Of a DNA stretch of 28,464 nucleotides, positions 1 to 10,407 are shown one piece after another. The DNA comes from Chondrilla cf. caribensis (Eukaryota > Porifera > Demospongiae > Chondrillida > Chondrillidae): the NCBI GenBank assembly GCA_964020155.1, contig OZ026547.1:3558631-3587094 (forward strand), written 5' to 3'. Position numbers and translations under genes: made by a program. The notes under the pieces were generated by a model, which saw only the letters and a list, made by a program, of their open reading frames with translations, did no database searches and was not told the DNA's origin. Every line of letters begins with the position of its first letter. Positions within the stretch are counted from its first letter, which is position 1.

Positions 1-36
1 TGTTGGTATGCATGCGGTAGGCTCTTAATCCTACAG

Positions 37-136
37 CTTAACATGGTCAGGGTCGGAAGTCGACCATCCCGAATTATCTAAACTAAACTCCGTGGAAACA
101 AGGCAGAAAAGGCTGTACCTCGAGGGAACAACGTAG
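37..136 (+). CDS. possible terminal exon of an upstream gene (partial)
   Basis: A splice-acceptor-like TTAATCCTACAG ends at base 36. One frame then stays open (LTWSGSEVDHPELSKLNSV..., about 33 codons) to a TAG at 134-136. A second frame from about 79 to 229 is also open and repeats a similar phrase (PELNSMEG), so the coding frame is uncertain. No family is recognised. The base composition is closer to coding DNA than to the AT-rich spacers, and the position just left of a promoter-like segment fits the 3' end of a neighbouring gene. It could equally be chance. This is a low-confidence call, and any remaining exons lie outside the window. Confidence 0.2.
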
Positions 137-429
137 GGCCTTCATCCTCGGCGCTCGAAACCAATTCTTCTCCAGAGTTAAACTCCATGGAAGGTATTGA
201 CCTTCAAAAAAACGTCTGTACATACAACTGAAACTTAGGTACAAGCTTACACTAGCTGTAGGATTTCTAGACGACAACTACGTAAACACTTCTTTATTCC
301 ATACCACGCAGCCAGAACTGGTTAGCGGGAGCGTCTACTATGGTGTTTCCCCTGGGGAAGTCCCTCGAGTCCTACTTTCCGTATAACAAACGTCTCGCTA
401 CGTATAACAGGCAGTCATTGTTTTGCTCG

Positions 430-440
430 AAAATGGCGGC
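430..440 (+). promoter_or_regulatory. YY1-like core promoter box AAAATGGCGGC
   Basis: The string AAAATGGCGGC matches the YY1 consensus AAnATGGCGGC exactly. This box is often found on the sense strand close to the transcription start of animal housekeeping genes. It lies 86 bases before the proposed ATG at 526, which is the usual place. No TATA box is evident nearby. The assignment as promoter of the downstream gene is inference from position and motif. Confidence 0.5.
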
Positions 441-525
441 AGTTTAGGTGCTTATACTACTTCGCTCGGCCGGACCGGTATATGTGTAGTACATGCGCGT
501 GCCCTAGCAGCCCCATTCATCCAAC

Positions 526-3500
526 ATGGAAGATATTCCTTTTCCCACTCCTGAAGAATTTGAATCCCGTCTTCGCCGCTATGAGGAGAAATTTCGCAAC
601 AGATACACCACACAAGACGATGATTACAAGTAAATTGAACGAAATAAGTCCATTTTATCAACCATTCAATTATATTTCAACCTTAAATTCCGGTTAATTG
701 AACTGAGCTTTCCTGCCCCAATGGCCCTCTCCCTCCCCCTGTTTATATACAGGTTCCACTATACACCAACTACTACAATGTGTCCCTTGGGTGGTCTTTA
801 TATACATGTTCCATTGTATATCAACTACTTCAGTATGTCCCTTGTGTGTTCACTACAGATTTTAGTGTACATCAATTACTACAATGTGTCCCATGGGTGG
901 TCTTTATATACAGGCTCCACTGTACATCAACTACTACATACGTACAATGTGTCCCTTGGGTGGTCTTTATATACAGGTTCCGCTGTATATCACCTATGGT
1001 ACATTTTTTATACCTGGTTCAATTTCACAGCCAAACTGTGAAGTTGGCCAGAATCAAGCAAATGGTCCCAAGAATCAAACCCTTGCCACCACCTAGAAAG
1101 CGAGGAGGCTCACACGAAGATGGAGACTCCAGGTGAACTACGAGAGCCCATCATTCTTCAATCATACTGTCAAATATGTACGTCTGAATGTAAATATGTA
1201 CGTACATACATATGTTAACACATAGAATACTGCAGGTATGTATGTATTTATGTATGTATGCGAGTATATGTGCCCATATATGTGTGAATGTGAATATGTA
1301 CGTACATACGTATGTTAATACATACAATACAGTAGGTATGTATGCATGTATGTCAGTATACCTATGTTCAGTATGTGTCACGGAAAATATGACATATCAT
1401 AATGTAATTATGACACATTTACCATATTTTAACTACTTATGAGTGTAAAACTATGATTCCACCATGAAACTACGATGTAACTTCAATCAAATTACGATAA
1501 GTTTACCATTCTGCTACATTTACGTACGTTACGATGTTATTAAGATTTCGTTACATTACAATATACGAATGTCATGCAAGTTTTCTGTGACATGTACGTA
1601 CTGTATGTGTATGTATGTAATACTACGTATGTTCACTTCTTTGTGAATCCACATTAGTTTTGTGTGCTTACTATGTATTTTGACAGACGTAGTAGTCCAA
1701 CTTGCATAGTAAGTACCTTGAAGGGCGCACCAAATCTGTACTTCTTATCTGAGGTACTTACGTATTATCAGTACTGGTTGACATGGCATACATGAGATAG
1801 GGACTGAGTGAAGTGTATGTACTAACCAGAAGGTATACTAACCAGGAGTGTGTACTAACCTGGAATGTGTACTAACCAGGAGTACGTATGTACTAACCAG
1901 GAGTGTGTACTAGCCAGGAGTGTGTACTAACCGGGAGTGTGTACTAACAGGGAGTGAGTACCAACTAGGAGTGTGTACTAACCGGGAGTGTGTACTAACC
2001 AGGAGTGTGCACTAATCAGGAGTTTGTACTAACCAGGAGTGTGTACTAACCAGGAGTGTGTGCTAATCAGGAGTGTGTACTAACCAGAAGTGTGTACTAA
2101 CCAAGAGTGTGTACTAATCAGGAGTGTGTACTAACCAGGAGTGTGTACTAACCAAGAGTGTGTACTAATCAGGAATTTGTACTGATCAGGAGTGTGTACT
2201 AACCAGGAGTGTGTACTAATCAGGAGTTTGTACTAACCGGGAGTGTGTGCTAATCAGGAGTGTGTACTAACCAGGAGTGTGTACTAATCAGGAGTTTGTA
2301 CTAACCAGGAGTGTGTACTAACCAGGAGTGTGTACTAACCAGGAGTGTGTACTAACTAGGAGTGTGTATCAACCGGGAGTGTGTACTTACCGGGAGTGTG
2401 TACTAACCAGGAGTGTATACTAACCAGGAGTGTATACTAACCAGGAGTGTGTACTAACCCAGGTACTTACTAAACAAGTTGCACTGTACTATTAATCTTC
2501 CTTTCTCCAGAGATAGGAGAGGAGGGAGACACTATAGAAATCGTAAAAGACAGGGTTATGGGTTGCGGCCACCGGGGAGACATTCCCCAGACTACAGAGC
2601 ACTCTCGGAAAGACACATTTTCCTCCCCTCTCCGAGAACACCACCCGGGTCACCCACTTGTAGTGAGACCGAGGAGATGCATCCAAACCTACCTTATCCT
2701 GGTGTGAATCCTCCTCTAGATGACAGCAAACAACCTCCTATGTACGTAGAACCTCCTCCTATGTACGTAGAACCACCACCTATGTACGTAGAGCCACCTC
2801 CTATGTATGCAGAACCCCCTCCTACACACATGAAAGAGGAAAGCAGAGTCAGTTACTTAGCAACTAAGCAGGATCCAGTGCCACATTTGGCTGCCATCAC
2901 ATCACAGAAGGTTGAGGAGGACTCTTTGGTGGAGAATTTTGATGTCAGTGCTCCTGCTTTTCCGAGCGAGAAAGAACAAACAGGGCTGGCTCCGTCTGAG
3001 AATGACGTGACGGCCATTTTGAGCAATGCACGCAGCAGTAGCAAGGTAATGGTTTCTGCCCATAACTTGGAACAATTGCGAAAGCAGAAACAGTACGAGG
3101 ACAGGCAGAAGCAGAGAAGCTCTGTGCAGCAGCACGAGAAGAAACCAACAGTACCTCAGTTGTCTAGGTCGAGCAAGAAGCATTCCTCCTCCAAACCCCA
3201 AACGTCTGCAATTCTCTCAGAGAGTATAAGCCAGAAACCTTTGGCCAAAAAGCGAAAAGTCACTTCCGGACACATCCAGGAAGTCCAAAGGTCAGATGAG
3301 GAGGAAATTGATGTGGAAAAAGTCGATGATGACCAGAGCTTTGACAGAACTGGTCAACTCAGGGTTTCCATTCCAGTTCCAAAAGTGTCTCACTTGAGAA
3401 CCGAACCACTGTTACCAGCTGTGGACCCGGGCTCAAAAAGTCACAAGAAAAGTAAAAAGCGGAAGAAAGAAAAACACCACAAGAAGGACAAAGATCGAGA

Positions 3501-3570
3501 GAGCCAACCTAGTGCATCGGTGACCTCGAGTGAAGAAGGTTTGAAACTGAAGATCAAATTCCACTCTTGA
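526..3570 (+). CDS. RAMAC-like N-terminus, PPxY-repeat, lysine-rich nuclear protein (3 exons)
   Basis: Exons are 526-629, 1031-1132 and 2511-3570. Donors are GTAAAT and GTGAAC, acceptors TTTCACAG and TTTCTCCAG. Phases agree and give 421 residues ending at the TGA. Residues 1-34 include YEEKFRNRYTTQDDDY, which resembles the RNMT-activating core of RAMAC (E-E-x-F-x-x-R-F-T-x-x-D-x-x-Y). That protein stimulates cap guanine-N7 methylation. Residues 69-92 are RG/RNR-rich, as expected for RNA binding. Residues 144-175 contain four PPMY motifs (PPxY, WW-domain ligands). Residues 255-275 are charged and Q/K/R-rich. KKRKV at 315-319 is an SV40-type nuclear signal. Residues 379-400 are almost all lysine, arginine and acid, and the end is LKLKIKFHS. 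RAMAC itself is only about 120 residues, so this would be a much longer relative. The exon model is fairly secure; the RAMAC link rests on about 17 residues and is tentative. Alternative: an unrelated disordered transcription or splicing factor. Confidence 0.7.
739..1005 (+). repeat. degenerate tandem repeat of about 60 bp in intron 1
   Basis: About four to five diverged units, each built around GTCCCTTGGGTGGTCTTTAT followed by ATACAGGTTCCACTGTATAT and CAACTACTACAATGT. Open frames through it reflect the repeat and are not genes. It fills most of the 401-bp first intron of the 526-3570 gene. Confidence 0.75.
1180..1385. repeat. TACGTACATA-rich duplicated segment in intron 2
   Basis: Two diverged copies of a roughly 100-bp block occur here. 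Both contain AATATGTACGTACATAC, then ATGTTAA, then CAGGTATGTATG or TAGGTATGTATG. Short palindromic TACGTA and GTACGTAC motifs recur to about 1620. The rest of the intron from 1386 to 1690 is AT-rich with no recognisable content. Confidence 0.55.
1692..2488 (+). mobile_element. MITE, copy 1, with expanded internal minisatellite
   Basis: The left end reads AGTCCAACTTGCATAGTAAG TACC and the right end GGTACTTACTAAACAAG TTGCACTGTA. Read as reverse complements, these agree with the cleaner copy at 14891-15505, whose end is TACAGTGCAACTTG. The CAGT-type ends next to TA suggest a Tc1/mariner-type non-autonomous element. After a shared lead-in (AAGTACCTTGAAGGG, CACCAAATCTGTA) the interior is nearly all 19-bp minisatellite. 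The element lies in intron 2 and ends 22 bases before the exon 3 acceptor. Confidence 0.7.
1820..2459 (+). repeat. 19-bp minisatellite GTGTGTACTAACCAGGAGT, about 33 units
   Basis: The unit GTGTGTACTAACCAGGAGT is repeated with mostly single-base variants (AATCAGG, AACCGGG, AACCAAG). The same unit forms the core of related elements at 14891-15505 and 28184-28442. Most units contain TACTAAC, the ideal intron branch-point sequence, on the same strand as the host gene. Confidence 0.9.
2734..2823 (+). repeat. 21-bp in-frame coding repeat for PPPMYVE
   Basis: Four in-frame units of 21 bp encode PPMYVE-PPPMYVE-PPPMYVE-PPPMYAE-PPP inside exon 3. The third positions of the proline codons vary (CCT, CCA, CCC), while the PPMY core is kept in all four. 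Confidence 0.9.
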
Positions 3571-3906
3571 GATGCTGGTCTTTGCAGCACCCAAAACACT
3601 CGTCATCTCAATTTGTGCAGTGTGGTACTTGTCAGTGAATGAACTACAGTGCAATTATAACACTCCCCAACCATTATAATATCTTTGTAATGCATTGATT
3701 GCAATACATTGCAATGTGCATTGTTTCTAACGTGCATGTACGTATGTGTGATGTTGATTCATAACATTATTGTGTAGGTTGTGCATTATGATAAATGCCT
3801 GCTTATCATATTCATAGATAATGAATGAAAAATATAAGATAGCTGATATTATCACAATGCTATAGAATTGTCATGTAAGAATTGTTACGAGCTTTACATT
3901 AAAAAT

Positions 3907-3912
3907 AATAAA
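3907..3912 (+). terminator. candidate poly(A) signal AATAAA
   Basis: AATAAA lies 337 bases after the TGA of the 526-3570 gene and is the first clear match downstream of the stop. The segment 3571-3906 is AT-rich, as expected for a 3' UTR. No cleavage site can be fixed. Confidence 0.4.
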
Positions 3913-3993
3913 TACACCAGCACATGCACACTACACAAATTAGAATGAAGCTTATATATTATATATACACTATCAATATCATTAATTTTGATT

Positions 3994-3998
3994 GTGTG

Positions 3999-4046
<48 letters not shown>

Positions 4047-4062
4047 TGTGTGTGTGTGCGTG
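3994..4062. repeat. (GT)n/(GTGC)n microsatellite
   Basis: A GT run passes into nine or so TGCG units (GCGTGCGTGCGT) and back to GT. The alternating purine-pyrimidine GC-containing core is a strong candidate for Z-DNA. Confidence 0.95.
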
Positions 4063-4179
4063 CTTGGCTGCATATGCATGGTAATTTCACATTTTGTTGC
4101 TGGTCACCACCATGGGCTTCAACTTATCAACCCGAATTCTGATGCATGCACACAATAGATCGAAAATACTAGTATATAC

Positions 4180-4500
4180 TTATACTTCGATTTCCTCCTC
4201 CAGTCCCCATTGCGAGGGGACCGAATATTGCAAAGGAGGACCGAGTATATACTAAAGCTCGGAATGGGGATGGCCCCGAGAGACTACGCACGCACCAGGA
4301 CGCCATTTCTTTCGAAAAATGGCCGTTGTTTACTAGTGATTGCAATTTGATGTTTAGTGAATTGAGTGATTCGAGGTCGCTTTCACCGTTAGCCGCAGCT
4401 GGAAGCCTGTCTGAAATACCTGCATTGTATTTCCTGAAGACCGAGTAGAGTTACTTCGCCGAAAGATGACGTATTTTCCTGCATGGAGTATACCTTATAG
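4180..4500 (+). promoter_or_regulatory. GC-rich patch; possible orphan promoter or first exon
   Basis: This stretch stands out from the AT-rich surroundings. It has CGCCATTT (reverse YY1-like) at about 4300 and AAAAATGGCCG at about 4315. A complete 32-codon frame runs 4350-4448 (MFSELSDSRSLSPLAAAGSL...), rich in Ser, Leu and Ala. It also contains an inverted pair, GTATATACTTATACTTCG and CCGAGTATATAC. No family is recognised and no clear downstream exon was found. It may be a promoter with a short first exon, or a remnant of a retrocopy. Confidence 0.3.
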
Positions 4501-4619
4501 CTAATGGCGTATTTGTGTGAGTAATGGTTTGAAGATGTTATGCATTATGTAAAGTAACACGTGGTCAGGAATGTACATAATATTACTAACTGTACACATA
4601 ATACATGAAGAATCAAACT

Positions 4620-4762
4620 TACACACGCACACGCACACACGTACGCACAAGCACACACACACACACACACCATAGGAGTATCTATGCACACACACACACA
4701 CACACACACACGCACGCACGCACGCACACACACGCACACACACACACGCACACACACGCACA
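4620..4762. repeat. (CA)n/(CGCA)n microsatellite
   Basis: Two CA-rich runs with CGCA variants are separated by CCATAGGAGTATCTATG. The region 4763-5200 after it is AT-rich, with no feature seen. Confidence 0.95.
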
Positions 4763-5198
4763 TGATATACACAAATGATTGAACCAGTGTTCATCACCAC
4801 TAATTGCTGTCAATTCAATGCTAAGTTACTACCTATTCTCATTCTGATAATTGTAGTTGTTTCATAAAGATACAATCACCATTGACAAGACATGTACATA
4901 TGTACAGTCCTGGCTAGTCCATCATTCCAAAGCTTCTTTTATCTGGTGAGTGTCTGTGTGGGTCCGTGTCTGTAATGCTCAAATCCTTCAACATCTCTGG
5001 ACTGTTTGTGTCATTCTTCTCACATTTAAACCTCTTTAACATGAAATTCGATAAGAACTAGTTCCTGAATCAAATGAAATTAATCAATGAATTGAACATT
5101 TGAGCTATATAAATAATATTATATGCTGTATTTTTTATAACATGTATGTTAGTACATTTATATTATTGAATTTTATCTCTGTATTATTCATGTATATG

Positions 5199-5751
5199 AT
5201 AAAGATTAAAGTATATAAGAGCTGCCTGCGTCAGCTCCTAAAAATGCTCTGAGTGCTATACGGACTCGAGATCTATAAATTTATGCTTTATGTCAATATA
5301 TACAGTGCATGTATATACGTATTATTGTATGTATATAATACATTTTATTTTATGGGGAACTTATGTACAGTGAATTCTCGTTAATCTGCCACCACTTTAT
5401 CTGCTAAACCTTTCAATCCACCACTATTTCCCAGTACCAATACATAATGTACAAGTACCAATGAATATCCAGTTAATCCCCCAAACTCGTTAATCCACCA
5501 TATTCTTTGAAAACATATTATGATGGATGAACGAGTATTTACCGTAAGTGCACGTATGTGTTATGCATGATCTTTAGAATGGTCGCACAAGGAATGGATC
5601 CAGGGATTTTGAGGGAGAAGCCTGAGGTGTTCAATAAAATTAAGGGCCCATTCCCTGTGTTCCCTTCTCAATGGTGATGTAGATAACATGTATCCTGAGT
5701 GGCAACTCGACGTCTATTTTGGCAGCTAATTGATTAATCATACAATTGCAA

Positions 5752-5757
<6 letters not shown>
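5199..5757 (+). repeat. repeat unit X, copy 1
   Basis: It begins near AGTATATAAGAGCTGCCTGC GTCAGCTCC and ends near GGCAGCTAATTGATTAAT. A near-identical copy lies at 6983-7517 and a short third piece at 7518-7622. The CAGTGAAT-type MITE is embedded in both full copies, so the insertion came before the duplication. Confidence 0.8.
5366..5546 (+). mobile_element. CAGTGAAT-family MITE, copy a
   Basis: The left end is TACAGTGAATTCTCGTTAAT. The right end is degenerate (GAACGAGTATTTACCGTA). Shared interior phrases are CCAGTACCAATA, GTACAAGTACCAATGAATAT and CCACCATATTCTTTGAAA. Related copies lie at 7138, 8808, 20543 (inverted), 21633, 22488 and 24707. It is about 180 bp, has no coding capacity and carries TA-type ends. 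Confidence 0.75.
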
Positions 5758-6775
<1,018 letters not shown>

Positions 6776-6982
6776 GTAGTTGTGATGAAGGTACGTATGT
6801 CCCTCAATGCATCAGGCTGTACACACTTTTTCCTACTGTAACAGTAGTTGTGATAGAGGTGAGTCTCTCAATGCATCAGGCTGTACACACTTTTTCCTAC
6901 TGTAACAGTAGTTGTGATGAAGGTACGTATGTCCCTCAATGCATCAGGCTGTACACACTTTTTCCTACTGTAACAGTAGTTG

Positions 6983-7622
6983 TGATAAAGAATATAGTAT
7001 ATAAGAGCTGCCTGCGTCAGCTCCTAAAAATGCTCTGAGTGCTATATGGACTCTATATATGCTTTATGTCAATATACACAGTGCATGTATATAATATTGT
7101 ATGTGTATGATACATTTTGTTTTATGGGTAACTTAAGTACAGTGAATTCTTGTTAATCCACCACTGCTTTATCTGCCAAACCTTTTAATCCATCACAATT
7201 TCCCTGTACCAATACAATGTACAAGTACCAATGAATATCCAGTTAATCCGCTAAACTCATTAATCCACCATATTCTTTGAAAACGTAATATTATTATGAT
7301 GGATGAACGAGTATTTACCGTAAGTGCACATATGTGTTATGTATGATCTTTAGAATGGTCGCACACGGAATGGATCCAGGGATTTGAGGGAGAAGCCTGA
7401 GTTGTTCAATAAAATTAAGGGCCCATTCTCTGTATTCCCTTCTTAAAGGTGATGTAGATAACATGTATCCCCTGATTGGCAACTTGATATCTGTTTTGGC
7501 AGCTAATTGATTATTCAATTGTCACATTCTCTGTGTTCCCTTCTTAAAGGTGATGTAGATAACATGTATCCTGATTGGCAACTTGATGTCTGTTTTGGCA
7601 GCTAATTGATTAATGATCTAAT
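6983..7622 (+). repeat. repeat unit X, copies 2 and 3 (partial)
   Basis: Copy 2 (6983-7517) repeats 5199-5757 closely. A partial third copy (7518-7622) repeats only the end, TTCCCTTCTTAAAGGTGATG to GGCAGCTAATTGATTAAT. Segment D1 and its tandem array therefore sit between two direct X copies. Confidence 0.8.
7138..7322 (+). mobile_element. CAGTGAAT-family MITE, copy b
   Basis: It starts at TACAGTGAATTCTTGTTAAT and ends at GAACGAGTATTTACCGTA. It shares the degenerate right end of copy a, which confirms that the two copies arose by duplication of unit X and not by separate insertion. Confidence 0.75.
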
Positions 7623-7655
7623 TGTCACATCTGGGGATCTCAGGGATGCATGGGA

Positions 7656-7867
7656 TACCGTATAGCAGGAAATTTTCACGGGTCCAAAATTTCGCGAAAT
7701 ACACCTATTGGCCTAATATTCACAGTTCATATTTTCACAATGTTGCAATCAAGTCCAATATTGTGCAATGCCATACCAAAAATTCGCGGTTGTTATTTTC
7801 ATGCCTTCAGTCAAATTGCACAAAATGTGAAAATTGTGACCTCCCAAAAATTTTCCACTATACGGTA
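7656..7867 (+). mobile_element. MITE with TACCGTATAG termini
   Basis: The inverted ends are TACCGTATAGCAGGAAATTT and, at the other side, AAATTTTCCACTATACGGTA, over a 212-bp element. The interior is AT-rich with repeated AATTTTC and CAAAATTTCG phrases. The open frames that cross it (about 7620-8066) have no coding signature. Confidence 0.75.
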
Positions 7868-8269
7868 TGTTATGATGTATCCCTGTTGGTATTTTTGGCC
7901 TTTAGCAGCCTTTTTATTACTTTTCCTTTTGACTTTCGGTGTGTTATGCCCATCCGATTGGAATATATATTATATGTTCCTATGCATAACTGCAACAGTG
8001 AACTTATATTATATGCAAAATAGATGGCCGATTTTGAAATGTCAAGATTTTAAAAAGTGGACTTGAATTTGAGCACAAAACTTTGCCGAACATAATATCC
8101 TGATCAAATCTTGTTTGAGGCTGATAAAGATACTCAAGTATAATTCGAGTGTGGGGGCAGCAGGGTTTTCCAATTAACTCGAATTACTTTTTAATGTTGC
8201 TTCCACTCAGGATAAGGACATATCTTATCTCGCGGCATAACATTTTCAAGTCCATGAGAAAGTACTATA

Positions 8270-8560
8270 TTATTTTTTCATGTTTGTAAACATATTGTCC
8301 AGTATTGGGGACAATTAAGTTGTCTGTGTTGTAAGCATATTGTCCAGGGTTGTAAACAACATATCTCCCTTGTAAACATGATGCAAACATAATATTGTCC
8401 TTGATGTAAACATGTTATCCAGTATTGAAAACATGTTATGCTTGGTGTAAATCATATCTTCCAGTATTGATAACATGTCTTCCTTGTTGTAATCATATCA
8501 TCTGGTATTGTAAACATGTCCTTTTTGTAAACATACCACCCTGTTGTTTACAGTATCTGT
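8270..8560 (+). repeat. degenerate tandem repeat, TGTAAACATATTGTCCAGTATTG-like
   Basis: About nine diverged units contain TGTAAACAT or TGTAATCAT followed by (A/T)T(A/C)TCCAGTATTG or CCTTG. Spacing is roughly 25-35 bp. The units are old and eroded. From 7868 to 8269 and from 8561 to 8807 I see no feature beyond AT-rich sequence and short pieces of the GACCACCTGTC-type repeat. Confidence 0.6.
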
Positions 8561-8807
8561 ACCCACATTAGGTGGATCAATACCACCGTGTTATCTGGAG
8601 AGCCCGTAAGATGAGCTTCATTGCGGGCTGATTGTGAATAATTTCATGACGACACCTCTTCCCAAAGTAATGTTCTGTGCACCAAAACACCGTACGGCAC
8701 ATACGTAGGCACACTCAACTGTACTACTGTACAATGACCACCTGTCTACAGTGGCCACTTTTCCACTAAAATCTTTCTAAATCCAGTAAATCTTTACCTC
8801 TGCATAG

Positions 8808-8984
8808 TACAGTGAATTTTTGTTAATCCACCACCACTTTATCCTCCAAACCTTTTTATCTGCCACAATTTTCCAGTACCAATATATGTACAAGTAGCGA
8901 TGAATATCCGATTAATGTGCCAAACTCGTTAATCCACCATATTCTTTGAAACGAATTTCAGCAGATTAACGAGTATTCACTGTA
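8808..8984 (+). mobile_element. CAGTGAAT-family MITE, copy c
   Basis: Complete copy: TACAGTGAATTTTTGTTAAT at the left and GATTAACGAGTATTCACTGT A at the right, flanked by TA at both ends. The interior matches copies a and b. The segment 8985-9518 shows no gene or clear repeat. Confidence 0.85.
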
Positions 8985-9517
8985 CGTACATCAATACGGC
9001 GATTACATCATTACCTCCGTTACAGCCTCCATCGAACATCAAAAAACATGAAAGAGCTCGATCTTGCACTCAATTTTCCGGCTAACCGATGAACTCTTAT
9101 CACTCTACTCTGTACAAGCTTGTGTCCTCTCTAGCTTACCAGCGAGTTCTGTTTGACATTCCACACGCTGGCACACTAATTCCCAGACCACTAATCTGCA
9201 CAAAAGGCCACATTTAATCGATGAAACCTGCCATGTTCAATCAAATTGTGGTCCATGTTAAATTGTCCCCTATCAAATAGTCTAAACATGTCCTACACCA
9301 CTAGGGGTTCAACAATGGCTAATTGTTGTTGAAACCATACAATAATGTATCTCTTCCTTGTTTATTGGAGCATTTATCGGAGTTTGTCTGTTGAGTGTGT
9401 TAGTGGGGGCGGAGTGAAGGTGTGAATGAGGTGTGAGTTGGTGTTTAAGTGATGGTGTAAGTAGAATGGGAGTGAATATGTAGGAAGTGGAGGTGTGAGT
9501 GAAGCTAGCTGTACTAG

Positions 9518-9518
<1 letters not shown>

Positions 9519-9614
<96 letters not shown>

Positions 9615-9669
9615 AGGGAGGGAGGGAGGGAGGGAGGGAGGGAGGGAGGGAGGGAGGGAGGGAGGGAGG

Positions 9670-9733
<64 letters not shown>
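9519..9733. repeat. compound (GT)n(GA)n(GGGA)n(GA)n array
   Basis: A GT run of about 34 bases is followed by GA (about 53 bases), GGGA units (about 65 bases) and GA again (about 62 bases). The purine-only strand from about 9553 to 9733 is nearly mirror-symmetric. That makes it a textbook candidate for H-DNA triplex or G-rich structure. Confidence 0.95.
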
Positions 9734-9736
<3 letters not shown>

Positions 9737-10170
9737 AAGAGTATTATAGGAGTGTATAGGTAGTGAGTACAGTGGAACATGTCTATAGTGGTCACCCTTG
9801 GCACCCAAAATAAGTGGCTGTTATAAGCAGCCTGTACATGTGTGCAGATTGGATTGTTCACCATAGACCTAGTCTAGCCAGCTGCCCATCCCTGAACACG
9901 CCTTACAGATGTTAAGAGTGGGACGTGGGGCGTGTGCGGGTACGGGCTAGCTAGCTAGACAACTAGAGACCCTTTTGAGACTTAGTAACCTCACTTTATA
10001 GTATCATCATTATTATTGCATTGTACAATATAACAAATGCAATACAGGTACAAATGCATACATTTGAATGTAGTATAATATGAGTATAAATTTTCCCAAA
10101 TATTATTAAACAGACATTGGGTTTCAGTTAAAACAGAAAAAAATAAATGATGAAGTAAAATGATGAGTAC

Positions 10171-10171
10171 A

Positions 10172-10222
<51 letters not shown>
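10171..10222. repeat. (GT)n microsatellite
   Basis: A clean GT run of about 50 bases downstream (3') of the minus-strand CABIT gene. The spacer 9734-10170 contains a fragment of a CAGTGGAACATGTCTATAGT-type repeat near 9769 and is otherwise AT-rich. Confidence 0.95.
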
Positions 10223-10226
<4 letters not shown>

Positions 10227-10407
10227 AAAAATAGATCCTCATAACACTCTACGAAACGCATAGTTTAAATACGGTAACATTAGACTTTGCTTTTGTGTAT
10301 ACATAACACATATATAGACACACACAGGACTATAACTGGTTCTCTATAGAGTTTTAAATACACGTACACATATGCACACACGTTTGTGCGTGTTCAACAA
10401 CAGACAA

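Noticed and set aside
1820..2459. Regularly spaced repeats that might suggest a CRISPR array
   Set aside because: The units are 19 bp and contiguous with no unique spacers, lie in a eukaryotic intron, and recur inside a MITE family.
7622..8066. Two overlapping plus-strand frames of about 135 codons
   Set aside because: They start inside a MITE, have no coding composition, overlap in two frames and show no recognisable domain.
9374..9864. Frames rich in Ser-Leu, Arg-Glu or Gly-Arg
   Set aside because: They are translations of GA/GGGA or TC simple repeats; likewise 12599-13053 and 27576-27949.
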